A stretch of 64,000 bases of DNA from Rhizobium sp. Leaf453 (GCF_001425605.1 NZ_LMRG01000029.1:62001-126000); one strand, 5' to 3'; shown: positions 8,443 through 18,503, counted from the stretch's first letter. The notes: generated by a model from the sequence alone, not told the origin. A program made the numbers and translations.

Positions 8443-9354
8443 TCAATTGATGTTGTCGATAAAATGTCGGATCACGGCCATCATATCCGGTCGATGCAGC
8501 AGTGGGGCGTGCCCTTGCCCTTGGGCCGTCACCGCGGCCATGCCCGGATGCCGGACAGCCATTTCGAAAAATGTAGCCTGCGATAGAATGGTGGAGTGCT
8601 CCCCTCGGATTGCCATCAGCGGGACCGGCTTCAATCCTTCAAAAAGCGCCCAGAGATCCGGGACTTGCGTGTCTTCGGTCAGGCCGCGCAGTGGCTGGAT
8701 CAACGCAGGGTCGAAATCGGCAACGATCATGCCGCCTTTGTCGGCGAAAATCGCGTGGGCCATGTCCGTCCAGTCGGATGGATCGATTGCCGGAAACGCT
8801 GCCCCATGCACCCGTCGCAGATTTTGCACCGCGTCGTCCCAGGAATGTGGTCTGGGGCGGGCGTCCAGATAATCCCGGATCTGCAGCAGTCCGCCGATCT
8901 CTATGACCGGGCCAATATCGTTGAGGATGACGCCGCGCAGGATTGCCGGGCGCATGGCGGCAAGAAAATGGGCGATGAGGCCGCCGCGGGACGTCCCGAT
9001 GAAGATAGCCTGCTGAATATCGAGCGCGGTGCAGGCCGTCAAAACATCCTCTGCCTCGACCGGAAGCGCGTAGTGACCTGGATCCTGATCCCATGCCGAC
9101 CGCCCGCGTCCTCGATAGTCGAGTGCGATGACCCGGCGTGGGCGGTCCGGTTGTGTGGAAAGTCGAGTTGCTAGCAGATGAAAGTCCCGGCTGTTGCGGC
9201 TGAGGCCGGGCATGCAGACAATCGGCAACTCTTTTCGCGTTGATGGATCCGCATGTCCGTAATCGCGTGCATAAAGCCGCAAGCCATCGCTCGCCGTGAA
9301 AAAGCGTTCCTCAAACCCGTTCGTGCTCGTATCCAATGCAATCGCTCCCTTCAT
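8443..9354 (-). CDS. Alpha/beta-fold hydrolase
   Basis: 303 residues from the ATG at 9354 (the frame starts at 9366). The fold's oxyanion region appears as CMPGLSRNSRDF, the nucleophile elbow as GTSRGG (Ser) and the terminal histidine as GQGHAPLL near the C-terminus; an acid residue lies in IRGEHS. No signal peptide, so cytosolic. Its substrate is unknown; relatives include carboxylesterases and ring-cleavage hydrolases. It follows the lytic transglycosylase gene on the same strand with about 100 bases between them. Confidence 0.82.
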   Translation of the reverse strand: MKGAIALDTSTNGFEERFFTASDGLRLYARDYGHADPSTRKELPIVCMPGLSRNSRDFHLLATRLSTQPDRPRRVIALDYRGRGRSAWDQDPGHYALPVEAEDVLTACTALDIQQAIFIGTSRGGLIAHFLAAMRPAILRGVILNDIGPVIEIGGLLQIRDYLDARPRPHSWDDAVQNLRRVHGAAFPAIDPSDWTDMAHAIFADKGGMIVADFDPALIQPLRGLTEDTQVPDLWALFEGLKPVPLMAIRGEHSTILSQATFFEMAVRHPGMAAVTAQGQGHAPLLHRPDMMAVIRHFIDNIN

Positions 9355-9459
9355 TCCATGCGGCAACCATAGCGTAGGAACGACATGCGGGAAGGGCTGC
9401 TTGCGTGTTTTGCGCGGCGCTACGTCAGGATATCGACAAGCGACTCCAGGTGCGGGACG

Positions 9460-11532
9460 TCATCGGCCCATGCGCAAGTCATAGACGATATCGGCCGTCT
9501 GTCCCAGCCGGGACTTGTAGACCTGATAGTTCTCCATCACCCGCTGGACATAGCCGCGGGTTTCGCTGAACGGAATGCGCTCGATCCAGTCGACAACCTC
9601 ATCGATCGGCTTGCCCCGCGGATCGCCATAGCGGTTGATCCATTCGGGCACCCGGCGGGGGCCGGCATTGTAGGCGATGAAGGTCAGGATATAGGAGCCA
9701 GCGAAATCGTCGATCTGCTCGCCGAGATATTGCGCGCCGAGCGTGGCGTTATAGGCCGCATCCGTGGTCAGCCGCTCCTTCGAATAGGCAAGGCCCATCC
9801 GCCCGGCAACGCCCTTGGCCGTACCGGGGAGAATCTGCAGGAGCCCGCGGGCGTTGGCCGGCGAGATAGCGGCGGGATTGAAGGCGCTTTCCTGGCGGGC
9901 AATGGCATAGGCCAGCGCCTTGCCGGATCCGCTGATATTGGCACTCGCGGGAATGACCCCGATCGGGAAGGCCAGCGCCGCGACATCGATGCCGCGGCCG
10001 AAGGCGATCTTGCCGACCTGCAGCGAAAGCTGATGCCCGCCCGCCCTTTCGGCCTGAGCGGAAAGGATGGCGAGTTCACCCGGGCTCGTGAGGTCTTCAG
10101 CCAGAGCTCTATACAGGCTGTCGGCCCGCCAGGCATGACCGGCCTGTTCGAGCCGTGCGATGGCGCGAACGGCCTCGCGGCTTTCGAAATGGGCTCGATC
10201 TTCCGCCGTTGGCGAGGGATAGGTGACATTCAATGTCTTCCGGCCAAGACGGGCGGCCGCAAGCTGGCTATAGAACGTGCCCGGAAGGGCTGCAGCCTTG
10301 GTGTAATACTCGGTGGAGTCACCGGGAGCGCCGGCTTCGACCGCACGACCCATCCAGTACCAGGCGCGAGACACCGAAATCGGCCTGTTCGAGGCCTTAA
10401 GGATACGCTGGAAATGCTGGATCGCCGTCGAAGGCTCCTCAAGTCCCCGCAGCGCATACCAGCCGGCGTGAAATTCGGCGTCGACAATATCCGTGGGCGA
10501 GGTCGCGACGTGATCGGCGGCGATCTGATAGGCAGCCTTGAATTTGCCGTTGTCCAGCAGGCCGCGGCTGATGATCCGCTGTTCGACCCACCATTCACCC
10601 GGATTGACCAGCCTGTCATTGTCACGGGGCAGGGTGGCGAGCAGTTTGGCCGCCTCTTCATATTTCTCCTGCTTGCGCAGATATTCGACGCGGATGAAGA
10701 GATAGGCCGGTTCCGAATGCCATGATGGATCGACCGCGGCGATCAGCGCCGCTGCATTACCGGCCTTTTTCGCAACCGCGACCCAAGCCCGATACAGCGA
10801 TTGTGCCTTGCCGAGATCACTGAACCGGGCGGCCTGATCCAGCCGGCTGCGATAGAGCAGCATTTCCATCCGCCGCCTGTGATCGGCGGTCGTCAGCAGT
10901 GTTGGAAATTCAGCGAGAATACTGGTTTCGGTCTCCTTGTCTAAGGCCTCTTTGGCCCAAAGCCCGCGCAGCAATCGTGCAGCCTCGGGGGATTGCCCAC
11001 TGGCCAGCAGAGCGCGTGCCAGGATGATCGTCCCGTCGTTCGTTTCCGGCTGCGTCTTCCCGAAGGCAGAAAGAACGTCCGAGGCCGGCGGGTTTTCGCG
11101 ATAAAGCGCGCGCTCGGAATTGGCGCGCAGCCCACTGAGACCCGGCCAACTTTTCAGTTCCTGCTGGGCGCGCGCAATTTCATAGGACGGCACGCCCTTC
11201 TGTCCGGAGACCGCGATCGCCCAGGTGAGGATGTGGCGGTCGAGTGACCCTTTCGCCATGCCATTCCGTGCAGCGATGGCTTTTGGCGCATCCCTGTTGG
11301 ACAACGCATCCAGCCCGGCTTTTAGGTCGGAGTTGACGGGAATGGCTGCGGTAACGGACGGGATGGAGCCGGTGACTTCCTTGGACGCAACTTTTTCAGC
11401 GCTCTCCAACGCCAGTGCCCGGGAATTTGGCAAGGGGATCTGGTTGGTCTCTGCGGACACCGCAAAGGCGCCAAAGCAAAGCGCCGACGCACTGAGCATC
11501 GCAATCAGCCGATAAGAGATTTGCCCATGCAT
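9460..11532 (-). CDS. Soluble lytic murein transglycosylase (Slt family, GH23)
   Basis: 690 residues from the ATG at 11532, which begins a signal peptide (hydrophobic residues about 8-24, ending VSA). A long alpha-helical superhelical region of tetratricopeptide-like helices precedes the C-terminal lysozyme-like domain. The catalytic glutamate is Glu548 in ARQESAF, with GLLQILPGTA and FIAYNAGPRRV downstream, all hallmarks of Slt70. It cleaves the MurNAc-GlcNAc bond of peptidoglycan in the periplasm, forming anhydromuropeptides. It is divergent from dapA, an arrangement common in rhizobia. Confidence 0.92.
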   Translation of the reverse strand: MHGQISYRLIAMLSASALCFGAFAVSAETNQIPLPNSRALALESAEKVASKEVTGSIPSVTAAIPVNSDLKAGLDALSNRDAPKAIAARNGMAKGSLDRHILTWAIAVSGQKGVPSYEIARAQQELKSWPGLSGLRANSERALYRENPPASDVLSAFGKTQPETNDGTIILARALLASGQSPEAARLLRGLWAKEALDKETETSILAEFPTLLTTADHRRRMEMLLYRSRLDQAARFSDLGKAQSLYRAWVAVAKKAGNAAALIAAVDPSWHSEPAYLFIRVEYLRKQEKYEEAAKLLATLPRDNDRLVNPGEWWVEQRIISRGLLDNGKFKAAYQIAADHVATSPTDIVDAEFHAGWYALRGLEEPSTAIQHFQRILKASNRPISVSRAWYWMGRAVEAGAPGDSTEYYTKAAALPGTFYSQLAAARLGRKTLNVTYPSPTAEDRAHFESREAVRAIARLEQAGHAWRADSLYRALAEDLTSPGELAILSAQAERAGGHQLSLQVGKIAFGRGIDVAALAFPIGVIPASANISGSGKALAYAIARQESAFNPAAISPANARGLLQILPGTAKGVAGRMGLAYSKERLTTDAAYNATLGAQYLGEQIDDFAGSYILTFIAYNAGPRRVPEWINRYGDPRGKPIDEVVDWIERIPFSETRGYVQRVMENYQVYKSRLGQTADIVYDLRMGR

Positions 11533-11833
11533 GAAAAACCCCACGCTGCCCCGTGATGGCCTGCTATTTGGCGGTGCATTTGCTAACGAAAGGTTACGCG
11601 CTTCCATTCAATCCCATAAAGACAGTCTCGTACACGCAGACAGGCGGTTTGTTCGGGAAAACACATCAAAAACATCACTTGAGCCGGGTGGATAGACGCG
11701 AACCGGCAACGAATGGCGCGATAGAGTGCTTGCCGCAGGCACCTCACATGATTAAGGTGCGCCAGTTTTCTAACCATGAAATGCGGCTAAAGCGTGGGTT
11801 GGTTTCAAGCTCCCGGGCCGTCAGGAGTCGTGC
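11533..11833. promoter_or_regulatory. Divergent promoter region between slt and dapA
   Basis: About 300 bases separating two outward-facing genes, with no supported gene inside. A CAGGAG ribosome-binding site lies just before the dapA start. I see no clear palindrome. Confidence 0.4.
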
Positions 11834-12718
11834 ATGTTCAAGGGATCCATTCCCGCTCTCGTCACACCGTTCACCGCTTCCGGCGCCGTGGACACGGACA
11901 GCTTTGCCGCGCATGTCGAATGGCAGATCAGCGAAGGCAGCCACGGCCTCGTGCCTGTCGGCACCACCGGTGAATCGCCGACGCTGTCGCATGCCGAGCA
12001 TAAACGCGTGGTTGAACTGTGTATCGAGACCGCGGCAAAACGCGTCCCCGTCATCGCCGGCGCCGGCTCGAACAACACGACCGAGGCCGTCGAACTGGCG
12101 CAGCATGCTGAGAAGGCTGGTGCGGACGCCGTTCTCGTGGTTACACCTTATTATAACAAGCCGACCCAGAAGGGCCTGTTCGCACACTATGCCGCGATAG
12201 CCGAAGCCATCAAACTGCCGATCGTCATCTACAACATTCCCGGCCGTTCGGTCGTAGATATGAGCGTCGAGACGATGGCAGCCCTGCACAAGGCCTATCC
12301 GTCGATCATGGGCGTCAAGGACGCGACCGGCAAGATCGAGCGCGTATCCGAACAGCGTATGGCCTGTGGCCCTGGTTTCGTTCAGCTTTCGGGCGAGGAC
12401 GCAACGGCGCTCGGTTTCAACGCCCATGGCGGCGTCGGCTGCATTTCCGTGACCGCCAACGTGGCGCCGCGCCTCTGTGCCGAATTCCAGGAAGCGACGC
12501 TTGCCGGCAATTACGCCAAGGCGCTGGACTATCAGGACAAGCTGATGCCGCTGCACAAGGCGATCTTCATGGAGCCTGGCCTCTGTGGCGCGAAATATGC
12601 GCTGAACCGCCTGCGCCAGATGAGCCGCACGGTGCGTTCGCCCCTGATGTCTACACTTGAACCGGCGACGGAGGCTGCCCTCGACGCGGCGCTTCGCCAT
12701 GCAGGACTGATGAACTGA
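11834..12718 (+). CDS. dapA: 4-hydroxy-tetrahydrodipicolinate synthase
   Basis: 294 residues, the usual length. It condenses pyruvate with aspartate semialdehyde, the first committed step to diaminopimelate and lysine. The Schiff-base Lys162 (GVKDATG), Tyr133 in IYNIPGR and the GTTGE loop (43-47) are in place. It is a cytosolic TIM barrel. Its TGA overlaps the smpB ATG by one base (TGATG), so the two are translationally coupled. No allosteric anomaly can be judged from sequence. Confidence 0.97.
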   Translation: MFKGSIPALVTPFTASGAVDTDSFAAHVEWQISEGSHGLVPVGTTGESPTLSHAEHKRVVELCIETAAKRVPVIAGAGSNNTTEAVELAQHAEKAGADAVLVVTPYYNKPTQKGLFAHYAAIAEAIKLPIVIYNIPGRSVVDMSVETMAALHKAYPSIMGVKDATGKIERVSEQRMACGPGFVQLSGEDATALGFNAHGGVGCISVTANVAPRLCAEFQEATLAGNYAKALDYQDKLMPLHKAIFMEPGLCGAKYALNRLRQMSRTVRSPLMSTLEPATEAALDAALRHAGLMN

Positions 12719-13194
12719 TGGCACCCAAAGGCAGCCAGCGCGTGGTCAAGCGGATTGTCGCGGAAAACCGGAAGGCCCGCTTCAATTACGAGATCATCGA
12801 CACCTACGAGGCCGGTCTTGTCCTGACCGGCACCGAGGTAAAGTCGTTGCGCGAGGGCAAGGCCAATATTGCCGAGTCCTACGCCACCGATGAAGGCGGC
12901 GAAATGTGGCTGATCAATTCCTATCTGCCGGAATATCTGCAGGCCAATCGCTTCAACCACGAGCCGCGCCGCCGTCGCAAGCTGTTGCTGACGAAACGCG
13001 AATCGACGCGACTGGCCGGAGCCGTCAATCGCGACGGCATGACTCTCATTCCGCTCAAGATATACTTTAACGAGCAGGGGCGAGCAAAGCTCGAGCTGGC
13101 GCTCGGCAAGGGCAAGAAGCTTCATGACAAGCGCGAAAGCGAGAAGGAGCGTGACTGGAACCGGCAGAAGAGCCGTCTTCTCAAGGATCACTGA
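12718..13194 (+). CDS. smpB: SsrA-binding protein SmpB
   Basis: 158 residues. It binds tmRNA and delivers it to stalled ribosomes for trans-translation. The family signature is clear: [13 protein letters not shown] near the start, [14 protein letters not shown], and the basic C-terminal tail ([17 protein letters not shown]) that enters the empty mRNA channel. It starts inside the dapA stop codon and ends before a strong terminator. The tmRNA gene itself is not in this window. Confidence 0.97.
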   Translation: MAPKGSQRVVKRIVAENRKARFNYEIIDTYEAGLVLTGTEVKSLREGKANIAESYATDEGGEMWLINSYLPEYLQANRFNHEPRRRRKLLLTKRESTRLAGAVNRDGMTLIPLKIYFNEQGRAKLELALGKGKKLHDKRESEKERDWNRQKSRLLKDH

Positions 13195-13213
13195 TCTCCA
13201 TCACTCAATCATA

Positions 13214-13249
13214 AAAAAGGACCAGACGAGATCTCGGCTGGTCCTTTTT
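13214..13249. terminator. Bidirectional intrinsic terminator after smpB
   Basis: Twelve-base arms (13214-13225 and 13238-13249) around GGACCAG/CTGGTCC, with a nested CGAGA/TCTCG stem, A-run on the left and T-run on the right. It also serves the leftward NYN gene. Confidence 0.9.
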
Positions 13250-13265
13250 CTTTGTCGCATGGCTG

Positions 13266-13850
13266 TCAGTCGTTGAAGTCGCTGCTGGCGGCGGCTTCCG
13301 TCGGGCGGGCAGGGCGCTCGGACGGGTCGCGACCGACTTCGGCCTTGAGGGTGACCAGTTCGATAAAGTGATCGGCCTGGCGGCGCAGATCGTCGGCGAT
13401 CATTGGCGGTTGGGTTGACATGGTGGACACGACGGAAACCTTGCGTCCCTTGCGCTGCAGCGCCTCCACCAGGGTGGTGAAGTCGCCGTCGCCGGAGAAG
13501 ATGACGAGGTGATCGACGGTCTCGGACTGTTCCATCGCGTCGATGGCCAGTTCGATATCCATGTTTCCCTTGATCTTGCGCCGCCCGAGCGAGTCCGTAA
13601 ACTCCTTTGCGGGTTTTGTCACAACCTTGTAACCGTTATAGTCTAGCCAGTCGATCAGCGGACGAATGGACGAATATTCCTGATCCTCGATCAGCGCCGT
13701 GTAATAGTAGGCGCGCAGAAGATAGCCGCGCTTCTGGAAGGCCTTCAGCAGCTTACGGTAGTCAATGTCGAAACCAAGGCTTTTCGATGCGGCATAGAGA
13801 TTGGCCCCGTCGATAAAGAGCGCGATTTTTTCGCGTGGGTCGAACATCAT
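13266..13850 (-). CDS. NYN domain protein (LabA/DUF88 family)
   Basis: 194 residues from the ATG at 13850 (AAGGA five bases upstream); the frame extends to 13892. The PIN-like NYN fold shows conserved acidic residues in LFIDGANLY near the start, KGNMDIELAIDAM in the middle and FSGDGDF with later Asp, which would coordinate a metal for RNA cleavage. Members process RNA or act in regulation. The C-terminal tail is polar and disordered. It is monocistronic and ends at the shared terminator. Confidence 0.85.
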   Translation of the reverse strand: MMFDPREKIALFIDGANLYAASKSLGFDIDYRKLLKAFQKRGYLLRAYYYTALIEDQEYSSIRPLIDWLDYNGYKVVTKPAKEFTDSLGRRKIKGNMDIELAIDAMEQSETVDHLVIFSGDGDFTTLVEALQRKGRKVSVVSTMSTQPPMIADDLRRQADHFIELVTLKAEVGRDPSERPARPTEAAASSDFND

Positions 13851-14439
13851 GTTTCCTTTTTTTGTTTTCTCAATGTCTTTTCTGATTTTCAACCTGACCG
13901 CGCAAAGAATGACGGCAGTCTTGCGAATACTCGATTACATTAAGATTTAATCATATGCCAGCTTTCCGAGCCACTATTCGCTTTAGTCTAAGAAAATTCC
14001 GGATGAAAGAGCTAATTCTCGCAGTTTTTTGCGAAAATATGGGAATATCCACCTTGTTTTAGGAATTTTTTGCCGACCGTTTTTCCCTTTCGCTGTTAAG
14101 TTGATTTCTATTCTCTTCTTAGGGTGGCATTCGAGATTTTTGAGCATTCAATCAGCATTTACGCGGATGTCAAAGCCTATCCCTGGGATAGGCGGTTGCG
14201 GGAGTTTTTGTTTGGGAACCTGTCCGACCAGAAATGGGGCGGATATCTTTTTCCGCATTGCAGGAAAAACTTGAATTCCTGCGGGTTTGATTGTATCGGG
14301 CAGTTTAATTCCTGAAATCGGAGCCACGCATACCGTCAGGCCGACGGCTGGACGGGTTCCGATCTTGTCAATCAGCGCAGCGGCGGGTGTGTCACGGCTC
14401 TCGCAATGAAGTTGCGCCTTAAGATCCAAAGGACAGGCA
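13851..14439. other. Long AT-rich intergenic region before rpoZ
   Basis: Nearly 590 bases, visibly more AT-rich than its neighbours. Open frames here have no ribosome-binding site or recognisable protein. It contains two hairpins: CCTATCC/GGATAGG at 14176-14192, and GCAGGAA/TTCCTGC at 14260-14282. An unrecognised small RNA or decayed gene cannot be excluded. Confidence 0.4.
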
Positions 14440-14850
14440 ATGGCCCGCGTCACCGTTGAAGATTGCATCGACAAAGTCGATAACCGTTTCGAGCTCGTGC
14501 TTCTCGCAAGCCATCGCGCCCGTCTGATCTCGCAGGGTGCTGCGATCACCATCGACCGCGACAACGACAAGAATCCGGTCGTTGCGCTGCGCGAAATCGC
14601 CGACGAGACGCTGTCGCCGGGCGACCTGAAGGAAGACCTGATCCATTCACTGCAGAAGCATGTCGAAGTTGACGAGCCCGAGCCCGATCCGTCATCGATG
14701 ATCGGCGGCGATGCTGCCAACGTGTTTGCCGACCAGTCCGCACAGGACGACGACCAGCCGGAAACCATCGCCTTCGACCGCATGTCGGAAGAAGAGTTGC
14801 TGGCCGGCATCGAAGGCCTGGTTCCGCCGGAAAAAAGCGACGACTACTAA
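14440..14850 (+). CDS. rpoZ: RNA polymerase omega subunit
   Basis: 136 residues with the start [28 protein letters not shown] typical of alphaproteobacterial omega. It stabilises the beta-prime subunit in RNA polymerase and, in many bacteria, mediates part of the ppGpp response. The acidic C-terminal extension is usual in rhizobia. It lies just upstream of rsh, the ppGpp enzyme, the standard pairing, but a terminator separates the two. Confidence 0.97.
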   Translation: MARVTVEDCIDKVDNRFELVLLASHRARLISQGAAITIDRDNDKNPVVALREIADETLSPGDLKEDLIHSLQKHVEVDEPEPDPSSMIGGDAANVFADQSAQDDDQPETIAFDRMSEEELLAGIEGLVPPEKSDDY

Positions 14851-14945
14851 GCCGTTTTCGCATTCGCCCGAAGCGGCGGATGCAACGCGCCGATACAATG
14901 CCGCGCTTCCGTTCGGAATTCGCGTGAGGCCGGTATTTGCAAAGC

Positions 14946-14980
14946 GGTGCGCCACTCCTATGATTGGCGCACCTTTTCTT
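14946..14980 (+). terminator. Intrinsic terminator between rpoZ and rsh
   Basis: Perfect 9-base arms GGTGCGCCA (14946-14954) and TGGCGCACC (14965-14973) are followed by TTTTCTTTT. It suggests rsh has its own promoter or depends on read-through. Confidence 0.88.
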
Positions 14981-15008
14981 TTCCGGATTCTCCTGGAGCC
15001 CCTAGCGG

Positions 15009-17234
15009 ATGATGCGCCAATACGAGCTCGTTGAGCGCGTTCAAAAATACAAGCCCGATGTCAACGAAGCACTTTTGAACAAGGCTTACGTTTACGCCAT
15101 GCAAAAGCATGGCCAGCAGAAGCGGGCGAGCGGCGATCCCTACATTTCCCATCCCCTCGAAGTCGCGGCTATCCTCACCGAAATGCATCTCGATGAGTCG
15201 ACGATCGCGGTCGCACTGCTGCACGACACGATCGAGGACACGACTGCGACCCGCGCGGAAATCGACGATCTGTTCGGCGAGGACATCGGCGCGCTGGTCG
15301 AAGGCCTGACCAAGATCAAGAAGCTCGATTTGGTGACCAAGAAAGCCAAGCAGGCGGAAAACCTGCGCAAGCTGCTTCTTGCCATTTCCGACGATGTGCG
15401 CGTGCTCCTCGTCAAGCTCGCCGACCGCCTGCACAATATGCGCACGCTCGACCATATGTCGGCGGAAAAGCGTGCGCGGATCTCGGAAGAGACGATGGAT
15501 ATCTACGCGCCGCTTGCCGGCCGCATGGGTATGCAGGACATGCGCGAGGAACTGGAAAATCTCTCCTTCCGCCACATCAATCCGGAGGCCTTCGAGACCG
15601 TCACGAAGCGCCTCGATGAACTCTCGACCCGCAACGAGGGTCTGATCAAGAAGATCGAGGACGAACTCGGCGAACTCATCCAGGCCAAGGGATTGGTGGG
15701 TACGCTCGTCAAGGGGCGCCAGAAGAAGCCCTATTCGGTCTTCAAGAAGATGCAGTCGAAGTCGCTGTCCTTCGAACAGCTCTCCGACGTCTGGGGCTTC
15801 CGCATCATCGTTGCCGACATTCCGGATTGCTACCGCGCGCTCGGCATCGTGCACACGCGCTGGCGCGTCGTTCCCGGCCGGTTCAAGGATTATATCTCGA
15901 CGCCGAAGCAGAACGACTACCAGTCGATCCACACCACGATCGTTGGCCCATCGCGCCAGCGCATCGAACTGCAAATCCGCACGCGGCTGATGCACGAGAT
16001 TGCCGAATACGGTATCGCGGCCCATACGCTTTACAAGGATAGCGTCGAGCCGGTCGGTGAGGTCAAGCTGTCGCCGAAGTCGAACGCCTATTCGTGGCTG
16101 CGCCGCACGATCGAGAGCCTTGCCGAAGGCGACAATCCGGAAGAGTTCCTGGAGCATACCAAGCTCGAACTCTTCCAGGACCAGGTCTTCTGCTTCACGC
16201 CGAAGGGTCAGTTGATCGCACTGCCGCGCGGCGCGACGCCGATCGATTTTGCCTACGCCGTTCACACCAATATCGGCGATACCTGCGTCGGCGCCAAGAT
16301 CAACGGCCGTATCATGCCGCTGGTGACGCGGCTCAACAATGGCGACGAAGTCGAGATCGTCCGCTCCGGCATTCAGGTGCCGCCGCCGGCCTGGGAAGAA
16401 ATCGTCGTCACCGGCAAGGCGCGCGCCGCCATTCGCCGTGCCACCCGCGCCGCCGTCCGCAAGCAATATTCGGGCCTCGGTTATCGCATTCTGGAGCGGA
16501 CATTCGAGCGCGCCGGAAAATCGTTCACGCGTGAAGCGATGAAGCCGGTGCTGCATCGCCTCGGCCACAAGGAAATCGAAGACGCGATCGCCGCCGTCGG
16601 CCGGGGCGAGCTTTCCTCACTCGACGTGTTGCGGGCGGTGTTCCCGGATCACCAGGACGAGCGCGTCACCGTCAAGCCGAATACAGACGACGGCTGGTTC
16701 AACATGCGCAGCGCCGCCGGCATGGTGTTCAAGCTGCCGGGGCGGCCGAAGGACATGTTCGACGAATTGGAAGGCGAGGGGCCGGAAGCCCTGCCGATCC
16801 GTGGCTTGTCGGGCAATGCCGAAGTCCATTTCAGCCCGTCCGGCGCCGTACCGGGTGACCGGATCGTCGGCATCATGGAAAAGGACAAGGGCATCACGAT
16901 CTATCCGATCCAGTCGCCCAGCCTGCAGAAGTTCGACGAGGAATCCGAACGCTGGATCGATGTGCGCTGGGATCTCGACGAGGCCAACAATACCCGCTTC
17001 ATGGCGCGCGTGCTGATCAATGCCCTTAACGAGCCGGGCACGCTTGCGGAAATCGCCCAGTCGATCGCCACCAGCGACATCAACATCCGCTCGCTTTCCA
17101 TGGGCCGGGTGGCGGCCGATTTCAGTGAATTCCATCTCGATCTGGAAGTCTGGGACCTGCGCCAGCTCAATCATCTCATCACCCAGATCCGCGAACTGCC
17201 GAGCGTCTCGACGGTCAAGCGCGTCTTTGAGTGA
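15009..17234 (+). CDS. rsh: Bifunctional (p)ppGpp synthetase/hydrolase (RelA/SpoT homologue)
   Basis: 741 residues, the single long RSH enzyme of rhizobia. The N-terminal HD hydrolase domain shows YISHPLEVA and LLHDTIEDT. The synthetase domain contains GRFKDYIS, where the RxKD motif marks the bifunctional SpoT/Rel class rather than monofunctional RelA, and YQSIHT. TGS (about residues 390-450) and a C-terminal ACT domain (about 665-740) follow for ribosome and amino-acid sensing. It makes and removes the stringent-response alarmone. The start codon is the first of two tandem ATGs after CTGGAG. Confidence 0.96.
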   Translation: MMRQYELVERVQKYKPDVNEALLNKAYVYAMQKHGQQKRASGDPYISHPLEVAAILTEMHLDESTIAVALLHDTIEDTTATRAEIDDLFGEDIGALVEGLTKIKKLDLVTKKAKQAENLRKLLLAISDDVRVLLVKLADRLHNMRTLDHMSAEKRARISEETMDIYAPLAGRMGMQDMREELENLSFRHINPEAFETVTKRLDELSTRNEGLIKKIEDELGELIQAKGLVGTLVKGRQKKPYSVFKKMQSKSLSFEQLSDVWGFRIIVADIPDCYRALGIVHTRWRVVPGRFKDYISTPKQNDYQSIHTTIVGPSRQRIELQIRTRLMHEIAEYGIAAHTLYKDSVEPVGEVKLSPKSNAYSWLRRTIESLAEGDNPEEFLEHTKLELFQDQVFCFTPKGQLIALPRGATPIDFAYAVHTNIGDTCVGAKINGRIMPLVTRLNNGDEVEIVRSGIQVPPPAWEEIVVTGKARAAIRRATRAAVRKQYSGLGYRILERTFERAGKSFTREAMKPVLHRLGHKEIEDAIAAVGRGELSSLDVLRAVFPDHQDERVTVKPNTDDGWFNMRSAAGMVFKLPGRPKDMFDELEGEGPEALPIRGLSGNAEVHFSPSGAVPGDRIVGIMEKDKGITIYPIQSPSLQKFDEESERWIDVRWDLDEANNTRFMARVLINALNEPGTLAEIAQSIATSDINIRSLSMGRVAADFSEFHLDLEVWDLRQLNHLITQIRELPSVSTVKRVFE

Positions 17235-17360
17235 AGCCGTCTTTGCGACTTCACCCGGGCTTCGCCGAATAAGCGTTTGGCGCCGTCCGTTCCCTGTCTG
17301 ACCGGTTGTTCCTCCCTCGACTTCGTGGGAGACTGCCGATCTCTCGGATGGAGGAATGGG

Positions 17361-17951
17361 ATGCGTTCACGGCTGCGGATGACGGCATTGGGATTCGGAT
17401 TGATCCTCACATTGCCCGCCGGCGTCACAGTCGCGGCGGAGGCCGATATCCAGCTATTCGGCAAGCCGGTCGGCACGGAGAATGCCTACGCTTGCTATAT
17501 CCGTAAATATTCCAAGGCCCATCTCGCCAGCCATCCTGACCAGAATGTCCGCGACATGATGGTCCTCGTCGACAGTCACATGGATGAGGAAGGGGCGGGG
17601 CGTCAGTACATTCTCGGCATGACCGTCAATTTCCGCTACCTGAAGCAGACCTTCAGCACCTATGGCGGCTGCTCGGCCGGGAGTGACGGCAAGCAGGCGC
17701 TGCATTGCGGCATCGATTGCTATGGCGGCACGATCGGCGTGCGGATCAAGGACGAGAAATCCATACTGATCGATATCCCCTATGGCGCGCGGGTGGCCGA
17801 GGACTATTTCGAAGAAGAGCGCAGCGACCTGCCGCAGGGCGCCAAGTTCGGCTCCGACGACAAGCTTTTCCGGCTCGACCGGACCGATCTCTCCAGCTGC
17901 TTGCCGCTGGCCAACAGCGACGAGGCGAAGGCGGCTCTGGCGGCACATTAG
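17361..17951 (+). CDS. Secreted protein of unknown function
   Basis: 196 residues from the ATG at 17361, which has GGAGG six bases upstream; the frame runs back to 17277 without such a site. A signal peptide spans residues 1-26 (TALGFGLILTLPAGVTVAAEA). The mature protein has five or six cysteines (CYIRK, GGCSAG, HCGIDCYGG, SSCLPL) that could form disulfides in the periplasm. I do not recognise a family. It lies 37 bases before the DsrE-like secreted protein gene and may be co-transcribed with it. Confidence 0.7.
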   Translation: MRSRLRMTALGFGLILTLPAGVTVAAEADIQLFGKPVGTENAYACYIRKYSKAHLASHPDQNVRDMMVLVDSHMDEEGAGRQYILGMTVNFRYLKQTFSTYGGCSAGSDGKQALHCGIDCYGGTIGVRIKDEKSILIDIPYGARVAEDYFEEERSDLPQGAKFGSDDKLFRLDRTDLSSCLPLANSDEAKAALAAH

Positions 17952-17988
17952 CAATCCTGTTCGAGATCGAGTTTTTGAAGAGGTGACC

Positions 17989-18450
17989 ATGACATTCAAG
18001 CGCCGTGCTCTCTTCGGGCGAGCCCTGACAGCATCCTTGGCCGGGGTGCTTGCGGGGCGGGCCGCCTCTGCCGCGACGGCGACATCGACGGGACCAGCGA
18101 AGCAGAAAGTCGTCTATCATCTTGCCGATACCGAGAAGGTTATGTTTGCGCTCGGCAATATCCGCAACCATATAGACGGCATGGGCGGCCCGCAGGCGGT
18201 GGATATCGTGCTTGTGGTGCATGGGCCGGCGTTGACGTTCTTTCATCTTCAGAAAGCCAACCTGAAAACGAGCCAGCAGGTGGCGCGGATCAGTGCCGAA
18301 GGTGTTCGCATGGCAGCCTGCGGCAACACGATGACAGCGCAGAAGGTCGAAATCGCCGATCTCCTGCCGGGCTTTGTACGGGCGGACGAGGGCGGGGTGG
18401 TGCGCATCGCGCAGCTGCAGACGGAAGGTTATGTCTACATTCGGCCGTGA
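17989..18450 (+). CDS. Exported DsrE-family protein
   Basis: 153 residues from the ATG at 17989 (GAGG five bases upstream). The N-terminus KRRALFGRAL followed by an alanine-rich hydrophobic stretch ending ASA resembles a twin-arginine signal. The mature part, VVYHLADTEKVMFALGNIRNHID through VDIVLVVHGPAL and GVRMAACGNTM, is the DsrE/DsrF alpha/beta fold with a cysteine (AACGNT) where sulfur-transfer members carry theirs. The role may be sulfur trafficking or stress related. It probably shares a transcript with the gene before it. Confidence 0.8.
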   Translation: MTFKRRALFGRALTASLAGVLAGRAASAATATSTGPAKQKVVYHLADTEKVMFALGNIRNHIDGMGGPQAVDIVLVVHGPALTFFHLQKANLKTSQQVARISAEGVRMAACGNTMTAQKVEIADLLPGFVRADEGGVVRIAQLQTEGYVYIRP

Positions 18451-18479
18451 TTGGTGCCGTTTCCGCATAGCCTGGCGGC

Positions 18480-18503
18480 AAATGCACGTTCATTGTGCAT
18501 TTT
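18480..18503 (+). terminator. Probable terminator after the DsrE-family gene
   Basis: AAATGCAC (18480-18487) and GTGCATTT (18495-18502) form an 8-base hairpin with a seven-base loop ending in T residues, 30 bases after the stop codon. Confidence 0.6.

Noticed and set aside
14029-14315. Two overlapping small open frames upstream of rpoZ
   Set aside because: Both run through hairpins and AT-rich DNA and have no ribosome-binding site or recognisable domain.
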